DNA from: Psychrobacter piscatorii
GTDB taxonomy: Bacteria > Pseudomonadota > Gammaproteobacteria > Pseudomonadales > Moraxellaceae
DNA length: 64,000 nt
Direction of reading: 5' to 3'
Assembly: GCF_001444505.1 (NCBI RefSeq)
Contig: NZ_LNDJ01000063.1
Span: forward strand, 23,007-87,006
The notes under the pieces are model-generated. The model saw only the letters and a list, made by a program, of their open reading frames with translations. It ran no database searches and had not been told where the DNA came from. The position numbers were made by a program, and so were the translations under genes. Positions 8,913 to 17,369 of the stretch are shown here, one piece after another (the stretch's first letter is position 1; every line of letters starts with the position of its first letter).

Positions 8913-9977
8913 CGTTTCCACGGTGTAGTTGAGCGCAGCGAAACAGATGTCCGTTTTAAAGCCGCGATACTGCAAAAATCGCAGCTGCTTAGCTTTTTCT
9001 TTTTGCTCCACTGGTATAGTGTCACCATACTTCTTAGTGCGAGCCTCTACCGCTAGTTTGAGCCAATCAACCCCTTCAACCAAGCTGTCATTAGGATCAA
9101 CGAACTCGCGAAACTCTTCAGACTCACTATTTGCCATATCAATCAATTCATCGATGTTACTTGGCATCGCGATTTTTTTGCGATAGAACTCTTGCTTGAT
9201 ACGCCCGCGTCCCCGACCTTTACGGATATTCTCACGTATCAGCATAATGGTGGTGCGGTAGTCACTTTGATAGCCTTTTTCCTCAAACTCATCAAGTAGG
9301 GCATCGATTTTTTCTGGGTCTTGTTCTTTATCGATTAGCTTTTGCTTGAGCTCAGCCTTGCCGTATTCGCGCCGTGACAAGTAATAGAAGGCAAGCCAAC
9401 GTAGTCGGCTTTCAGCTTTAATGGCATCGATTTCTGCTTGTTTTTGTTCAGGGGTGCGCAAATAAGCTTTAAGAGCAGCTGGTATATTATCGTTTTGGTT
9501 TTCTACTGCACTATCATCAAATGATGGACGTTCACTTCCGCATTCTGATTGCTCAAACGAGGGGGCATAGTTGTCGTTTTCAGCTATGTCATTCTCTGCA
9601 TCACCACTATGTACGCTGTTCTTGACCTCGGCCAGCATCTCTTTGATGGTTTGTGCTTCAGGTGGCTGATAAGCAGGTGTATCGCTTGGCTCAGCGGTGA
9701 AGTTAGCAGCTGGATGAAAGTGTTTTTTACGTTTTTTGGATTTAGAGTTTTTTTTTATCTTAGCAGAAGATTCTTCAAAATATGATGTGTCAACAGTAGG
9801 CTCACTAGTGCTTGAATGATCTTGATCTGGGTCTTTAGAAAGCTTGCTAGATTTACCTGATTTGTTAGATGTGTTTTGATAGGAGTGTTTAGTAGGTTTT
9901 TTTCGTTTGCTATCAACAGAACTAGCTGAGCCGGTTTCCGACTCAGCTAGGATGTCAGCCAATGTTTTAATTTTCAT
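8895..9977 (-). CDS. recX: RecX regulator of RecA, with long disordered N-terminal extension
   Basis: RecX binds RecA filaments and limits their extension. The C-terminal part (about 170-360) has the RecX three-helix repeats, with ESRLRWLAFYYLSRREYGKAEL and a GRGRGRIKQEF segment. The first ~170 residues are low-complexity and rich in Ser, Lys, Glu and Asp (for example KKNSKSKKRKKH), with no recognisable fold. Usual RecX proteins are about 150-270 residues, so 360 is unusually long. The gene starts 52 bases after the recA stop and is probably cotranscribed with it. The ATG at 9977 is the only good start found. Confidence 0.88.
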   Translation of the reverse strand: MKIKTLADILAESETGSASSVDSKRKKPTKHSYQNTSNKSGKSSKLSKDPDQDHSSTSEPTVDTSYFEESSAKIKKNSKSKKRKKHFHPAANFTAEPSDTPAYQPPEAQTIKEMLAEVKNSVHSGDAENDIAENDNYAPSFEQSECGSERPSFDDSAVENQNDNIPAALKAYLRTPEQKQAEIDAIKAESRLRWLAFYYLSRREYGKAELKQKLIDKEQDPEKIDALLDEFEEKGYQSDYRTTIMLIRENIRKGRGRGRIKQEFYRKKIAMPSNIDELIDMANSESEEFREFVDPNDSLVEGVDWLKLAVEARTKKYGDTIPVEQKEKAKQLRFLQYRGFKTDICFAALNYTVETLDERF

Positions 9978-10029
9978 AATAAGTCATGATTATTTATAGC
10001 GGTCACTGATGATGGTTACTAGTGAACCA

Positions 10030-11082
10030 TTATTGTACAGAGTCAGGTGCCAGTTCTACATCGTCAGTTTCAGGCGCTTTGCTATCTTTTTTCTTACCAA
10101 GCTTTTCATCACGAATTTTATCTTCGATCTCTTTGGCAATAGCAGGGTTTTCTTTTAAGAACAGGACAGAATTGGCTTTACCTTGACCGATTTTTTCATC
10201 GCCATAGCTGTACCATGAACCTGCCTTACCAACCGCGCCAATCTCGACGCCCAAGTCAATCACTTCAGCCAAATGGTTGGTACCTTCGCCATAAGTAATC
10301 TCAAACTCAGCTTGGCGGAAAGGTGGTGCCATTTTGTTTTTGATAACTTTGACACGAGTTTGGTTACCGATGATTTCATCGCCATTTTTGACCGCACCAA
10401 TGCGGCGAATGTCCATACGTACAGAGGCGTAGAATTTGAGGGCATTACCACCAGTTGTAGTCTCTGGGCTACCAAACATAACACCGATTTTCATACGAAT
10501 CTGGTTAATAAACACAACCATACAATTAGAGCGTTTAGCATTACCAGTAATCTTACGTAGCGCTTGGCTCATCAGACGCGCTTGCAGACCCATGTGTGAG
10601 TCACCCATCTCGCCTTCAATTTCTGCACGCGGAGTCAAGGCAGCAACCGAGTCGATAACGATCATATCAATCGCGCCTGAACGCACGAGCATGTCAGTAA
10701 TTTCAAGCGCTTGCTCACCGTTATCAGGCTGTGACAGTAATAAGTCATCGGTATTGACGCCTAGCTTGCGTGCATACACAGGGTCAAGCGCATGCTCAGC
10801 ATCGATAAATGCACAGGTGCCGCCTTGTTTTTGACACTCCGCGATTGCTTGCAAGGTCATTGTGGTTTTACCTGAGCTCTCAGGGCCGTAGATCTCGATG
10901 ATACGACCCTTCGGCAATCCACCAATACCAAGTGCGATATCTAGACCAAGAGAACCTGTTGAGACCACATCGGCATCAAGAATGGCTGAATCATCACCCA
11001 GATGCATGATGGTATTTTTACCAAACTGCTTTTCAATTTGACCTAATGCCGCTTTGAGGGCTTTGGCTTTATTGTCGTCCAT
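10030..11082 (-). CDS. recA: Recombinase RecA
   Basis: RecA forms ATP-dependent filaments on single-stranded DNA for homologous recombination and repair. The 350-residue protein has Walker A GPESSGKT (66-73), the DNA-binding loops ([18 protein letters not shown] region) and the usual acidic C-terminus ([11 protein letters not shown]). The frame is open 35 codons further upstream, but the start at 11082 has AAGGA at the right distance and gives the standard [10 protein letters not shown]-terminus. recX follows. A 10-bp inverted repeat lies about 85-120 bases upstream. I saw no canonical LexA box (CTGT-N8-ACAG) in the upstream region. Confidence 0.99.
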   Translation of the reverse strand: MDDNKAKALKAALGQIEKQFGKNTIMHLGDDSAILDADVVSTGSLGLDIALGIGGLPKGRIIEIYGPESSGKTTMTLQAIAECQKQGGTCAFIDAEHALDPVYARKLGVNTDDLLLSQPDNGEQALEITDMLVRSGAIDMIVIDSVAALTPRAEIEGEMGDSHMGLQARLMSQALRKITGNAKRSNCMVVFINQIRMKIGVMFGSPETTTGGNALKFYASVRMDIRRIGAVKNGDEIIGNQTRVKVIKNKMAPPFRQAEFEITYGEGTNHLAEVIDLGVEIGAVGKAGSWYSYGDEKIGQGKANSVLFLKENPAIAKEIEDKIRDEKLGKKKDSKAPETDDVELAPDSVQ

Positions 11083-11166
11083 ACTGGATTCCTTTTTTGA
11101 TAATTGATTTGGTGCTATAGATAAAAGATTTATACGTCTAAGAGTGATAACTGGTGCATACTGAGC

Positions 11167-11202
11167 AGCGCTAATAAGATAAATCATATAGCTATTAGCG
11201 CT
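11167..11202. promoter_or_regulatory. Candidate operator upstream of recA (10-bp inverted repeat)
   Basis: AGCGCTAATA (11167-11176) and TATTAGCGCT (11193-11202) form a perfect inverted repeat with a 16-base AT-rich spacer. On the recA strand, TTGTCA overlaps its upstream edge and TATGAT lies in the spacer, so a promoter could sit inside the repeat. The regulator is unknown. Confidence 0.45.
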
Positions 11203-11561
11203 CTGACAACTGGCTTAAATACACAGGTTGTCATATGACTGCTATCAGTAGTAATATCGAGATATCGCTCTACTATACAGTAAAATTAAATAACGAGAGA
11301 AGTAAAAATAAGTTCATAATCAATCACAGTTACAATAGCTTTTGAGCCAGATATTAACGACTAATAGCTATCTGAATCTCTGTAGTGCTATTGATTCGAT
11401 AGAGTAATTATAACAAAATCCAAGCGCTATATTGAGTCTTGGACGATGCTAAACGACACTGAATGTCGTACGATATAAGAGTGAGGATTCGCGAAGATAG
11501 CCATCTGTTCAAATGTGTTTTTGAACCTGATAACAGCTATGTTTGTCAATAGACTTATGAG

Positions 11562-11789
11562 TTGTCCACAGCAAATAATGTACTCATTTTTATTGGTTGT
11601 GAAACATTATAAACGGCTAAATTATTTTTGAAAATATTTAAAATAATTTTTTATGGCTTTATATTTAATATAAGTTATTGTTTTTAAATGATTTTTAAAT
11701 TGTACAAAAAATGAACGATTTTACCTTATCCTTTAAGTTTCCTAGGTATATAGTTGTCAAGTAGTGACTTATACACAGGGTTATCCACA
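11562..11789 (+). other. DnaA-box cluster with AT-rich core (oriC-like locus)
   Basis: The 9-mers TTGTCCACA (11562-11570), TTATACACA (11769-11777) and TTATCCACA (11781-11789) are all on the plus strand. The last two match the DnaA box consensus TTATNCACA exactly and are only 3 bases apart; the first has one mismatch. Between them lies about 190 bases of very AT-rich DNA. This is the architecture of an unwinding element flanked by DnaA sites. It could be an origin, a DnaA-titrating locus, or DnaA control of a neighbouring promoter. dnaA itself is not in the window. Confidence 0.5.
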
Positions 11790-12057
11790 GCTTATGGGGA
11801 GAACTCTCGAAGCCCTTATGGTATCTATGCTTGCGTGTATAGGTTATATATTGCAAGCTTCCAATATTGTGCGTTAAAGATGATTTCTCGTCGACAAGCT
11901 ATGCTCTAAGCGCTATGTTTCACATAATTACAATTTGTGATTCTTCCACGTATTACCATACTATAGGGCTTTGAAGTCAAGAGTATGACGAGATAAAAGC
12001 AACAAACGACCCGCCAAGCATATTTATTGCTGTGATAGCAAGCTTATAAACGGGCAT

Positions 12058-12087
12058 AAAAAAGCGGCTAAATAGAATAGCCGCTTT
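12058..12087 (-). terminator. Intrinsic terminator after trmB
   Basis: On the minus strand AAAGCGGCTA / TAGCCGCTTT (10-bp stem, 7-base loop) is followed by six T. It lies about 30 bases past the trmB stop. Confidence 0.9.
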
Positions 12088-12118
12088 GTCAAAATTATCG
12101 ATAGCAAGATTGTGTTTG

Positions 12119-12958
12119 TTAGTCTTTGATATAGATCAAGTCCCAGACCCCGTGACCACGCTCAAGACCGCGGCGCTCAAACTTGGTCATTGGACGAAAG
12201 TCAGGACGGTCGGTAAAGTTACCTGCGCCTGCTTTGTTGGTCAATCCAGCAAAACCATCCAATACCTCAACCATCCAAAATGCATAATGCTCCCAGTCAG
12301 TGGCTGTATGAAACCAGCCGCCTTGCTTTAGACTGCGCGTCACGATAGCCATACGCTCAGGACTGACGAAACGGCGTTTATAATGACGCTTCTTTTGCCA
12401 TGGATCAGGGAAGTATAACTGAATACGATCAATGTGATTTTCTGGTAGTTGCTTCAGCAATTGAATAGCATCGCCATTGATGATTTTGACATTGCTCAAG
12501 TCTTGCGTTCCTGCCATATAAGCGCATTTACCAATACCTGGCTCGTGCACTTCGACACCGACGAAATTGCGCGCGGGCTCTGCGGCTGCCATCTCGATAA
12601 ATGAGTCACCCAAACCAAAACCAATCTCTAAGGTCAGCGGTGCGTCAGAACCATTCGGGCTATCAGCGAACAGCGCTCGCAGGTTATCAATACCTGAAAG
12701 GTCGCCATCGCCGAAACTGTTATTGACCAGATACTCAGAAAACTCTGGAGCAGTGAGTGCTAGCTCGGCGTTTTTGTTCATGTGCGTGCGCCGCTTCATG
12801 AACGTATTAACGATGCGGATATGTTTGTCAGAGCTAGGTTCTATCTCTTGGCTAGCGCGTGTATCCGTATCGATAAGCGCACTAGTATTATTAGAGGTTT
12901 GCTCATCAGTAGTATCAAGGCTGTTGATGGTGTCATTGATATCAGAATGTTGACTCAT
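12119..12958 (-). CDS. trmB: tRNA (guanine-N7-)-methyltransferase TrmB
   Basis: TrmB makes m7G46 in the variable loop of tRNA using SAM. The 279-residue protein has the SAM motif [15 protein letters not shown], the signature [13 protein letters not shown], and the C-terminal [15 protein letters not shown] that binds tRNA. About 60 N-terminal residues are Ser/Thr/Asp-rich and poorly conserved, making it longer than E. coli TrmB (239). It is a stand-alone gene with its own terminator. The start at 12958 is the first ATG; a start further in cannot be excluded because the leader looks unstructured. Confidence 0.95.
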   Translation of the reverse strand: MSQHSDINDTINSLDTTDEQTSNNTSALIDTDTRASQEIEPSSDKHIRIVNTFMKRRTHMNKNAELALTAPEFSEYLVNNSFGDGDLSGIDNLRALFADSPNGSDAPLTLEIGFGLGDSFIEMAAAEPARNFVGVEVHEPGIGKCAYMAGTQDLSNVKIINGDAIQLLKQLPENHIDRIQLYFPDPWQKKRHYKRRFVSPERMAIVTRSLKQGGWFHTATDWEHYAFWMVEVLDGFAGLTNKAGAGNFTDRPDFRPMTKFERRGLERGHGVWDLIYIKD

Positions 12959-13155
12959 AGGATTTGTAAGGCTTAATTAAGTGGGTGATGTTGGCTCATT
13001 ATAAGTTAAATCCATACAACTGTGAACGTACAATCTTATTTTAGCGCGTTTGCTGCTCAGTTCTGTCCTTTCTCTATCCTAGATATGGGTTTTAGCGTTA
13101 TCATAGTGTCATCGTTAAGAGATATTTTTTCTAAGAGTCAGTAGAGCGTATTGCC

Positions 13156-14085
13156 ATGTTATTTATTGAGACGGATTCACCGCCACCGTTTTATCAAGAG
13201 TCATTAACACCTGCTAAGCGCAAGCAACTGGATCAATGGTTTATCGGTGATCGTACCCAGCGCTATTATCTCAAGCGCTTTGAGCAGTTTGATCAGCAAG
13301 GCTATCTGTCGCCAAAATGGCATTGGGCCGCATTTTTTATTACTTTTCCTTGGCTGTTATACCGTAAACGCTATATGGATGCCATCGTGTATAGCGTGGC
13401 AGGGTGGTCATTTATTCAGCTTAATGTCGCCATTGTGCTTGTTGCCTTTGAGTTTGTCGCGATGTCTTATGTGCCAGACGTTTATCAGATGGCCACGCGT
13501 ATCGGTATTGCTGCGATTATTTGGTTGTTTTGGTCTGCTATGGTGGCACGCTGGACAGATGCATATTATTACCGGATGGCGCGACGTGAGATTGCGGATG
13601 CGATTAACGATTATCCGCGAGATGAGGCGGCACAAAAAGCGCATTTGAAAAAAGAAGGTGGCGTCAGTTTATTTGGCTTAGCATTGGGGTTTGGTTTTTT
13701 CGCCTTTGCATTATTGGTCATTAAGGTGCAGTTTTTACCTATTATCGCCAAACCAAAAGAAAATGAAGTGCTATTTGATGCTTATGATATTGCCAAAAAT
13801 GCCCAAAACCGCGTGGCGTTGATTTATCAGCAGACAGGGCGGTGTCCTGTAGATTTGCCACTCAGTACCGAGCAGCAGCAGGTACGTATGCATGTCGATA
13901 GTCAAGCGGCTGGTGTGCTAGAGACGGATTGCGCGGTGATTGCTACGATCCAGAACGTGACATTTCCAATCCGCTATCTGAACGAGCAGACATTGGTGTT
14001 TTATCATATACCAGACAGTGATAACTGGGATTGCACAAGCTCACTAAATAAAAAACAAGCCCCTAAAAACTGTCTATCTGACTAG
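13156..14085 (+). CDS. DUF2628 membrane protein with type IV pilin-like C-terminal domain
   Basis: The N-terminal half (about 45-135) has the DUF2628 pattern, WHWAAFFITFPWLLYRKRYMDA followed by further hydrophobic helices. A separate membrane helix at about 172-196 is followed by a soluble C-terminus. This C-terminus has two cysteine regions: TGRCPVDLPL near 225, and NWDCTSSL...APKNC at the very end. The spacing of the last two cysteines and the WxC pattern resemble the disulfide-bonded D-region of Moraxellaceae type IV pilins. A pilin-like periplasmic domain on a DUF2628 anchor is my reading; the function is unknown. The gene is isolated and convergent with the Kef antiporter. No strong ribosome binding site is seen. 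Confidence 0.6.
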   Translation: MLFIETDSPPPFYQESLTPAKRKQLDQWFIGDRTQRYYLKRFEQFDQQGYLSPKWHWAAFFITFPWLLYRKRYMDAIVYSVAGWSFIQLNVAIVLVAFEFVAMSYVPDVYQMATRIGIAAIIWLFWSAMVARWTDAYYYRMARREIADAINDYPRDEAAQKAHLKKEGGVSLFGLALGFGFFAFALLVIKVQFLPIIAKPKENEVLFDAYDIAKNAQNRVALIYQQTGRCPVDLPLSTEQQQVRMHVDSQAAGVLETDCAVIATIQNVTFPIRYLNEQTLVFYHIPDSDNWDCTSSLNKKQAPKNCLSD

Positions 14086-14090
14086 GGGCT
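14050..14090 (-). terminator. Terminator of the Kef-type gene, overlapping a convergent stop codon
   Basis: On the minus strand AGCCCCTA / TAGGGGCT forms an 8-bp stem with a 17-base loop and is followed by TTGTTTTTT. The plus-strand gene ending at 14085 uses part of the stem (TAG at 14083-14085) as its stop. Confidence 0.75.
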
Positions 14091-14108
14091 ATACCTATCT
14101 AGTTTTTG

Positions 14109-15995
14109 CTAGTGTTTAGAGTCTGTTGTGGTATCGTGTGGTTCGTCAACTGGCGTCGCTTGGCTCTTCAAGGCTTCGTAGAAATCGGTCAAATCCATCT
14201 TGCGCGCTTTGCCGATATCTTCATCGAATAGGCTTTCAAGCTCTGCCATCGCTGACTGTGCAGACTCAATCATGCTGGCTTCATCATCGTAAATGGCTTG
14301 CTGACGCTCAATTAAGTCATCATCATAATCACGGAATGTTTTTACTGTCTCTCGAGCTTTTTCCGGAGAGATACCGAGTAGCTGTAGTGACTCACGCGAC
14401 ATGTCTAAAGAGGACAAGTAAGTCTCACGCCAAATGTGACGCACACCAACTTCGCGCAAACGGTAGTAATGCTGACGATCGCGTGCTCTGGCTAGCACAA
14501 TCAGCTCAGGATAGTTTTTGCGCAGATATTGTGCAGTGGTAATTGAGCGCTCTAAGTCATCAATGGCCAAAATAAAGACACGCGCCTTTTGAATACCTGC
14601 AGCGCGTAAAATTTCAGGGTTTTTTGGGTCGCCATAATAGACTTGGTTACCAAATTTACGCACGAAATCTACTCGGTTGGCAGAACGTTCAATGGCGGTG
14701 AATTCAATGTTATGCATACGAAGCACACGACCGATGATCTGACCGACTCGACCAAACCCTGCGATGATCACTTGATGCTCATGATCAGGAATGGTGTCGT
14801 ATTCTCGACTTGGTTTGCGTTTGGCAAATAGCGGCTCGCCTATTTTTTCTAATAACAAAAAGGCGAGCGGTGTCAGCGCCATCGATATGGTCACCACAAG
14901 GTTTAAGGTGTTGGCAAGATCAGGACGTAAGACACTTTGGGCGGTGGCGACACTGAACAGAACAAAGGCAAATTCACCGCCTTGTGCCAAGGTCACACCC
15001 AATCTGATACTGGTTGGCCAGCGGTTGCCAGATACTTTGGCAATGGCTGCAATCACTGCAAATTTGATGAACATTAAGGCGAGGGCACAGCCAATGATAA
15101 ATATCGGCTTGGCCAAAATGAGTTTGACGTCAGTGAGCATACCGACCGACATGAAAAATAGACCCAATAGCAATCCTTTAAACGGTTCGATACTGGCCTC
15201 TAACTCGTGTCGATACTCAGAGTCAGCTAACAATACGCCTGTCAAAAATGCACCTAGTGCCATTGATAGACCAATTTGACCCATCAAAATAGACACGCCC
15301 ATAACAATAAATAACGCGACCGCCGTTAGTAGTTCTGAAGCACCGCTTGAGGCCACAAACTTAAAGAATGGTCGAACCACATAACGACTGGCAAAAATGA
15401 GACCAGCAAACACGGCAAATACTTTCCCAAAGTACAGTAAATCGTAGCTTTGCTCACGAACCCCCGATAGGAACGGAATGACTGCTAATAAAGGAATAAC
15501 CGCGATATCTTGGAATAGTAAGATAGTAAAAGCTTCGCGGCCATGTGTGCTCGAAAGCTGCTGTTTTTCGGTCAATATCTGTAGTACAAAAGCGGTCGAG
15601 GAGAGTGCTAAACCAAAGCCGACGATAAAAGCAGTATCTAGCTGTAAGGCGAAAAAATGGTGCAATAGCCCCATCAATAGTGTACCAGTCAGCCCAACCT
15701 GTAGACCGCCAAGAACGAATATAGAGCGGCGCAGCGCCCAAAGCCGCGATGGCTGCAGCTCAAGCCCGATGATAAATAGCAGCATGACCACGCCAAACTC
15801 TGAAAAGTGCAGTAGACTTTCAGCATCACCCGCCACATCCAAACCGCTTGGACCCAATATAAGCCCTGTGATGAGGTAGCCTAGGACCGTTGCAATACCG
15901 AAGCGTTTACCAAGGGGAACAAAGAGCAGCGCTGCTCCCAAAAAGATAGTGGCTTGTAACATTAAATTTGGTGAGCCGGCGGCGGCAGCGAACAT
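14109..15995 (-). CDS. Kef-type K+/H+ antiporter (CPA2 family) with TrkA-N domain
   Basis: This 628-residue inner-membrane protein has about twelve membrane segments in the first 380 residues (cation:proton antiporter-2). They are followed by a cytosolic RCK/TrkA-N domain with HQVIIAGFGRVGQIIGR (about 405-421), a Rossmann motif for NAD(H), and an acidic, helical tail (about 545-628). It is about the size of KefB/KefC (600-620), glutathione-gated potassium efflux systems that acidify the cytoplasm during electrophile stress. No kefG/kefF ancillary gene is adjacent, so gating by glutathione is not shown. AGGA lies before the ATG at 15995. Confidence 0.9.
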   Translation of the reverse strand: MFAAAAGSPNLMLQATIFLGAALLFVPLGKRFGIATVLGYLITGLILGPSGLDVAGDAESLLHFSEFGVVMLLFIIGLELQPSRLWALRRSIFVLGGLQVGLTGTLLMGLLHHFFALQLDTAFIVGFGLALSSTAFVLQILTEKQQLSSTHGREAFTILLFQDIAVIPLLAVIPFLSGVREQSYDLLYFGKVFAVFAGLIFASRYVVRPFFKFVASSGASELLTAVALFIVMGVSILMGQIGLSMALGAFLTGVLLADSEYRHELEASIEPFKGLLLGLFFMSVGMLTDVKLILAKPIFIIGCALALMFIKFAVIAAIAKVSGNRWPTSIRLGVTLAQGGEFAFVLFSVATAQSVLRPDLANTLNLVVTISMALTPLAFLLLEKIGEPLFAKRKPSREYDTIPDHEHQVIIAGFGRVGQIIGRVLRMHNIEFTAIERSANRVDFVRKFGNQVYYGDPKNPEILRAAGIQKARVFILAIDDLERSITTAQYLRKNYPELIVLARARDRQHYYRLREVGVRHIWRETYLSSLDMSRESLQLLGISPEKARETVKTFRDYDDDLIERQQAIYDDEASMIESAQSAMAELESLFDEDIGKARKMDLTDFYEALKSQATPVDEPHDTTTDSKH

Positions 15996-16085
15996 CTGGA
16001 ATCCTCAGAAATTAGGACAAAATAAGCAATTTAAAACGGGTATAACTAAAATTAGTATCGCGAAAAAATATAGCATCAACATACA

Positions 16086-16790
16086 TTATTTTTTGCGATA
16101 AATCTTCCAAACACCATTATCTGCAAGCGGATTGTTATAAGCGTCGTTGCGGCGCTTGCGCGGTGTTTGCCTGCTGTCGACAATCTTAAAATCAGGCAAA
16201 GCATGGACAATAAGACCAGTACGATAAAAACGTACCCGTTCAGGCTCTAGCATCTCACCCTTGCTATCGCGGCAAAAAACATAAGCGCGCAGATCAATAA
16301 ACTCACGATGAGCGACCAAACGCGCGTCGTCATCATTATCCAGTACCGCTGTCATCCGAGCGACTTCATCATCAGTATAGTCACCACATTTATCAGTCAG
16401 TGCCCCAACTGAGCCAAAGCTTTTAGATTCCTTGGCTCGCGTTTTGGTTAAATGTAGGCGCTGAACATGGTAGATAAACTGCGGTATCTCAAGACTGGCT
16501 GGAAGCGGCAGATAATCAGGTGGCATATTGGCCGCTGGATAAAAATCCTTGGCGCGCTCAAGTAGATTTTGCCAACGTTGCTGATAAGCCTGTACCTCTG
16601 CTAAGTTGCCTTCATAGATAGGCATATCGCGAATCTGGCGCAAAATATCAGGCGGAAATTGCTCATGACGAAAGTTTGCAATGTCCTCTTGCAGCGTCGA
16701 TAGCAAAACTTTGGCGTGTTTTTTGCCGTCTTTTGACGTAGGATCATCGATATAGTCTGGGGCGACAAAGGGTGCTGAACGTCTAGACAT
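16086..16790 (-). CDS. Conserved-looking hypothetical protein
   Basis: I do not recognise this 234-residue protein. It is soluble, without signal peptide or membrane segment. It begins with a charged stretch, has a proline-rich middle (MPPDYLPLPASLEIPQFIYH), a cysteine in the TDKCGDYTDDE segment, and a basic end (RQTPRKRRNDAYNN ... WKIYRKK). An arginine- and aspartate-rich segment (LVAHREFIDLRAYVFCRDSKG) precedes the end. Codon use looks like its neighbours. It lies 90 bases upstream of the Kef-type gene on the same strand and may be cotranscribed with it. Confidence 0.75.
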   Translation of the reverse strand: MSRRSAPFVAPDYIDDPTSKDGKKHAKVLLSTLQEDIANFRHEQFPPDILRQIRDMPIYEGNLAEVQAYQQRWQNLLERAKDFYPAANMPPDYLPLPASLEIPQFIYHVQRLHLTKTRAKESKSFGSVGALTDKCGDYTDDEVARMTAVLDNDDDARLVAHREFIDLRAYVFCRDSKGEMLEPERVRFYRTGLIVHALPDFKIVDSRQTPRKRRNDAYNNPLADNGVWKIYRKK

Positions 16791-17035
16791 AATGTTATAT
16801 CATCAATAGATCGTGAAAAGGGGTAGTCAGTCTTAAGTATACAGAATTTATATCAAAAATATGGTCGAGAGATAGGGTTTTTCATCAGTTTTAACATGCT
16901 ATTACAATCGTAGAAACAAGTTTTAGGCAAACTTAAGTGAAACCTTCTTCTTTTATTGGCTCATAGGTTTTCATTTTTAATACTATGTAAGACAACAATG
17001 ATTTATAGCCAATCAGATTATTGAGAATGACCTTT

Positions 17036-17335
17036 ATGAGCAACTACTCATCAGAGCTGACAGCTTGTCCTAAGTGGCGAGCCTCATTGAAAATTATTGG
17101 CAAAATAGCCTTTATCGTCATTTGTACCGGTGTCATACTCGCACTTGGGTTTTTGTTGCTGATGATGTCAAACATGGGCTCAGTCTATTTGCCAAATATC
17201 TGCAATGGCTGCCTCGATATATGGGTCAGAATGATGTTACTCGTGGTTGGTATCAGCCTTTGGGTGTTGGTGGCTGCTTGGATTATTTGGCACATATTGC
17301 TTTATTTATATCATTTGATAAAACATAACCAATAA
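17036..17335 (+). CDS. Small membrane protein, hypothetical
   Basis: This roughly 99-residue protein has two long hydrophobic helices (about 22-45 and 65-92) separated by a short cysteine-containing loop (PNICNGCLDIW). The CxxC pair would face the side opposite to the termini. The frame is open from a TTG at 17021, with ATGs at 17027 and 17036. The last is chosen because a GAG lies about 10 bases upstream; the choice is weak. The ORF lies alone between two minus-strand genes. Function unknown; a real gene is likely but not certain. Confidence 0.6.
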   Translation: MSNYSSELTACPKWRASLKIIGKIAFIVICTGVILALGFLLLMMSNMGSVYLPNICNGCLDIWVRMMLLVVGISLWVLVAAWIIWHILLYLYHLIKHNQ

Positions 17336-17369
17336 TTGGCCAAGTTTCTAACAATACTGGTATTTGCTC

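Larger units (their letters stand above)
11083..12118. other. 1-kb intergenic region between recA and trmB with DnaA boxes
   Basis: No credible coding sequence lies in these 1036 bases. They hold a 10-bp inverted repeat before recA (11167-11202), three DnaA-box-like 9-mers (11562-11570, 11769-11777, 11781-11789) around a very AT-rich core, and the trmB terminator. By direct count only 18 of 120 bases in 11581-11700 are G or C. The organisation resembles a replication origin or a DnaA-binding locus. Confidence 0.7.

Noticed and set aside
11083..11187. 35-codon upstream extension of recA
   Set aside because: The standard RecA N-terminus and AAGGA support the start at 11082; the extension covers the promoter region.
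14126..14542. Plus-strand open frame (138 codons) opposite the Kef-type gene
   Set aside because: It lies entirely opposite a conserved coding region and has no motifs; its composition is that of an antisense shadow.
17074..17328. Second open frame (84 codons) overlapping the small membrane protein at 17036-17335
   Set aside because: The overlapping frame has two clean membrane helices, which is the more plausible gene; this one has no coherent features.
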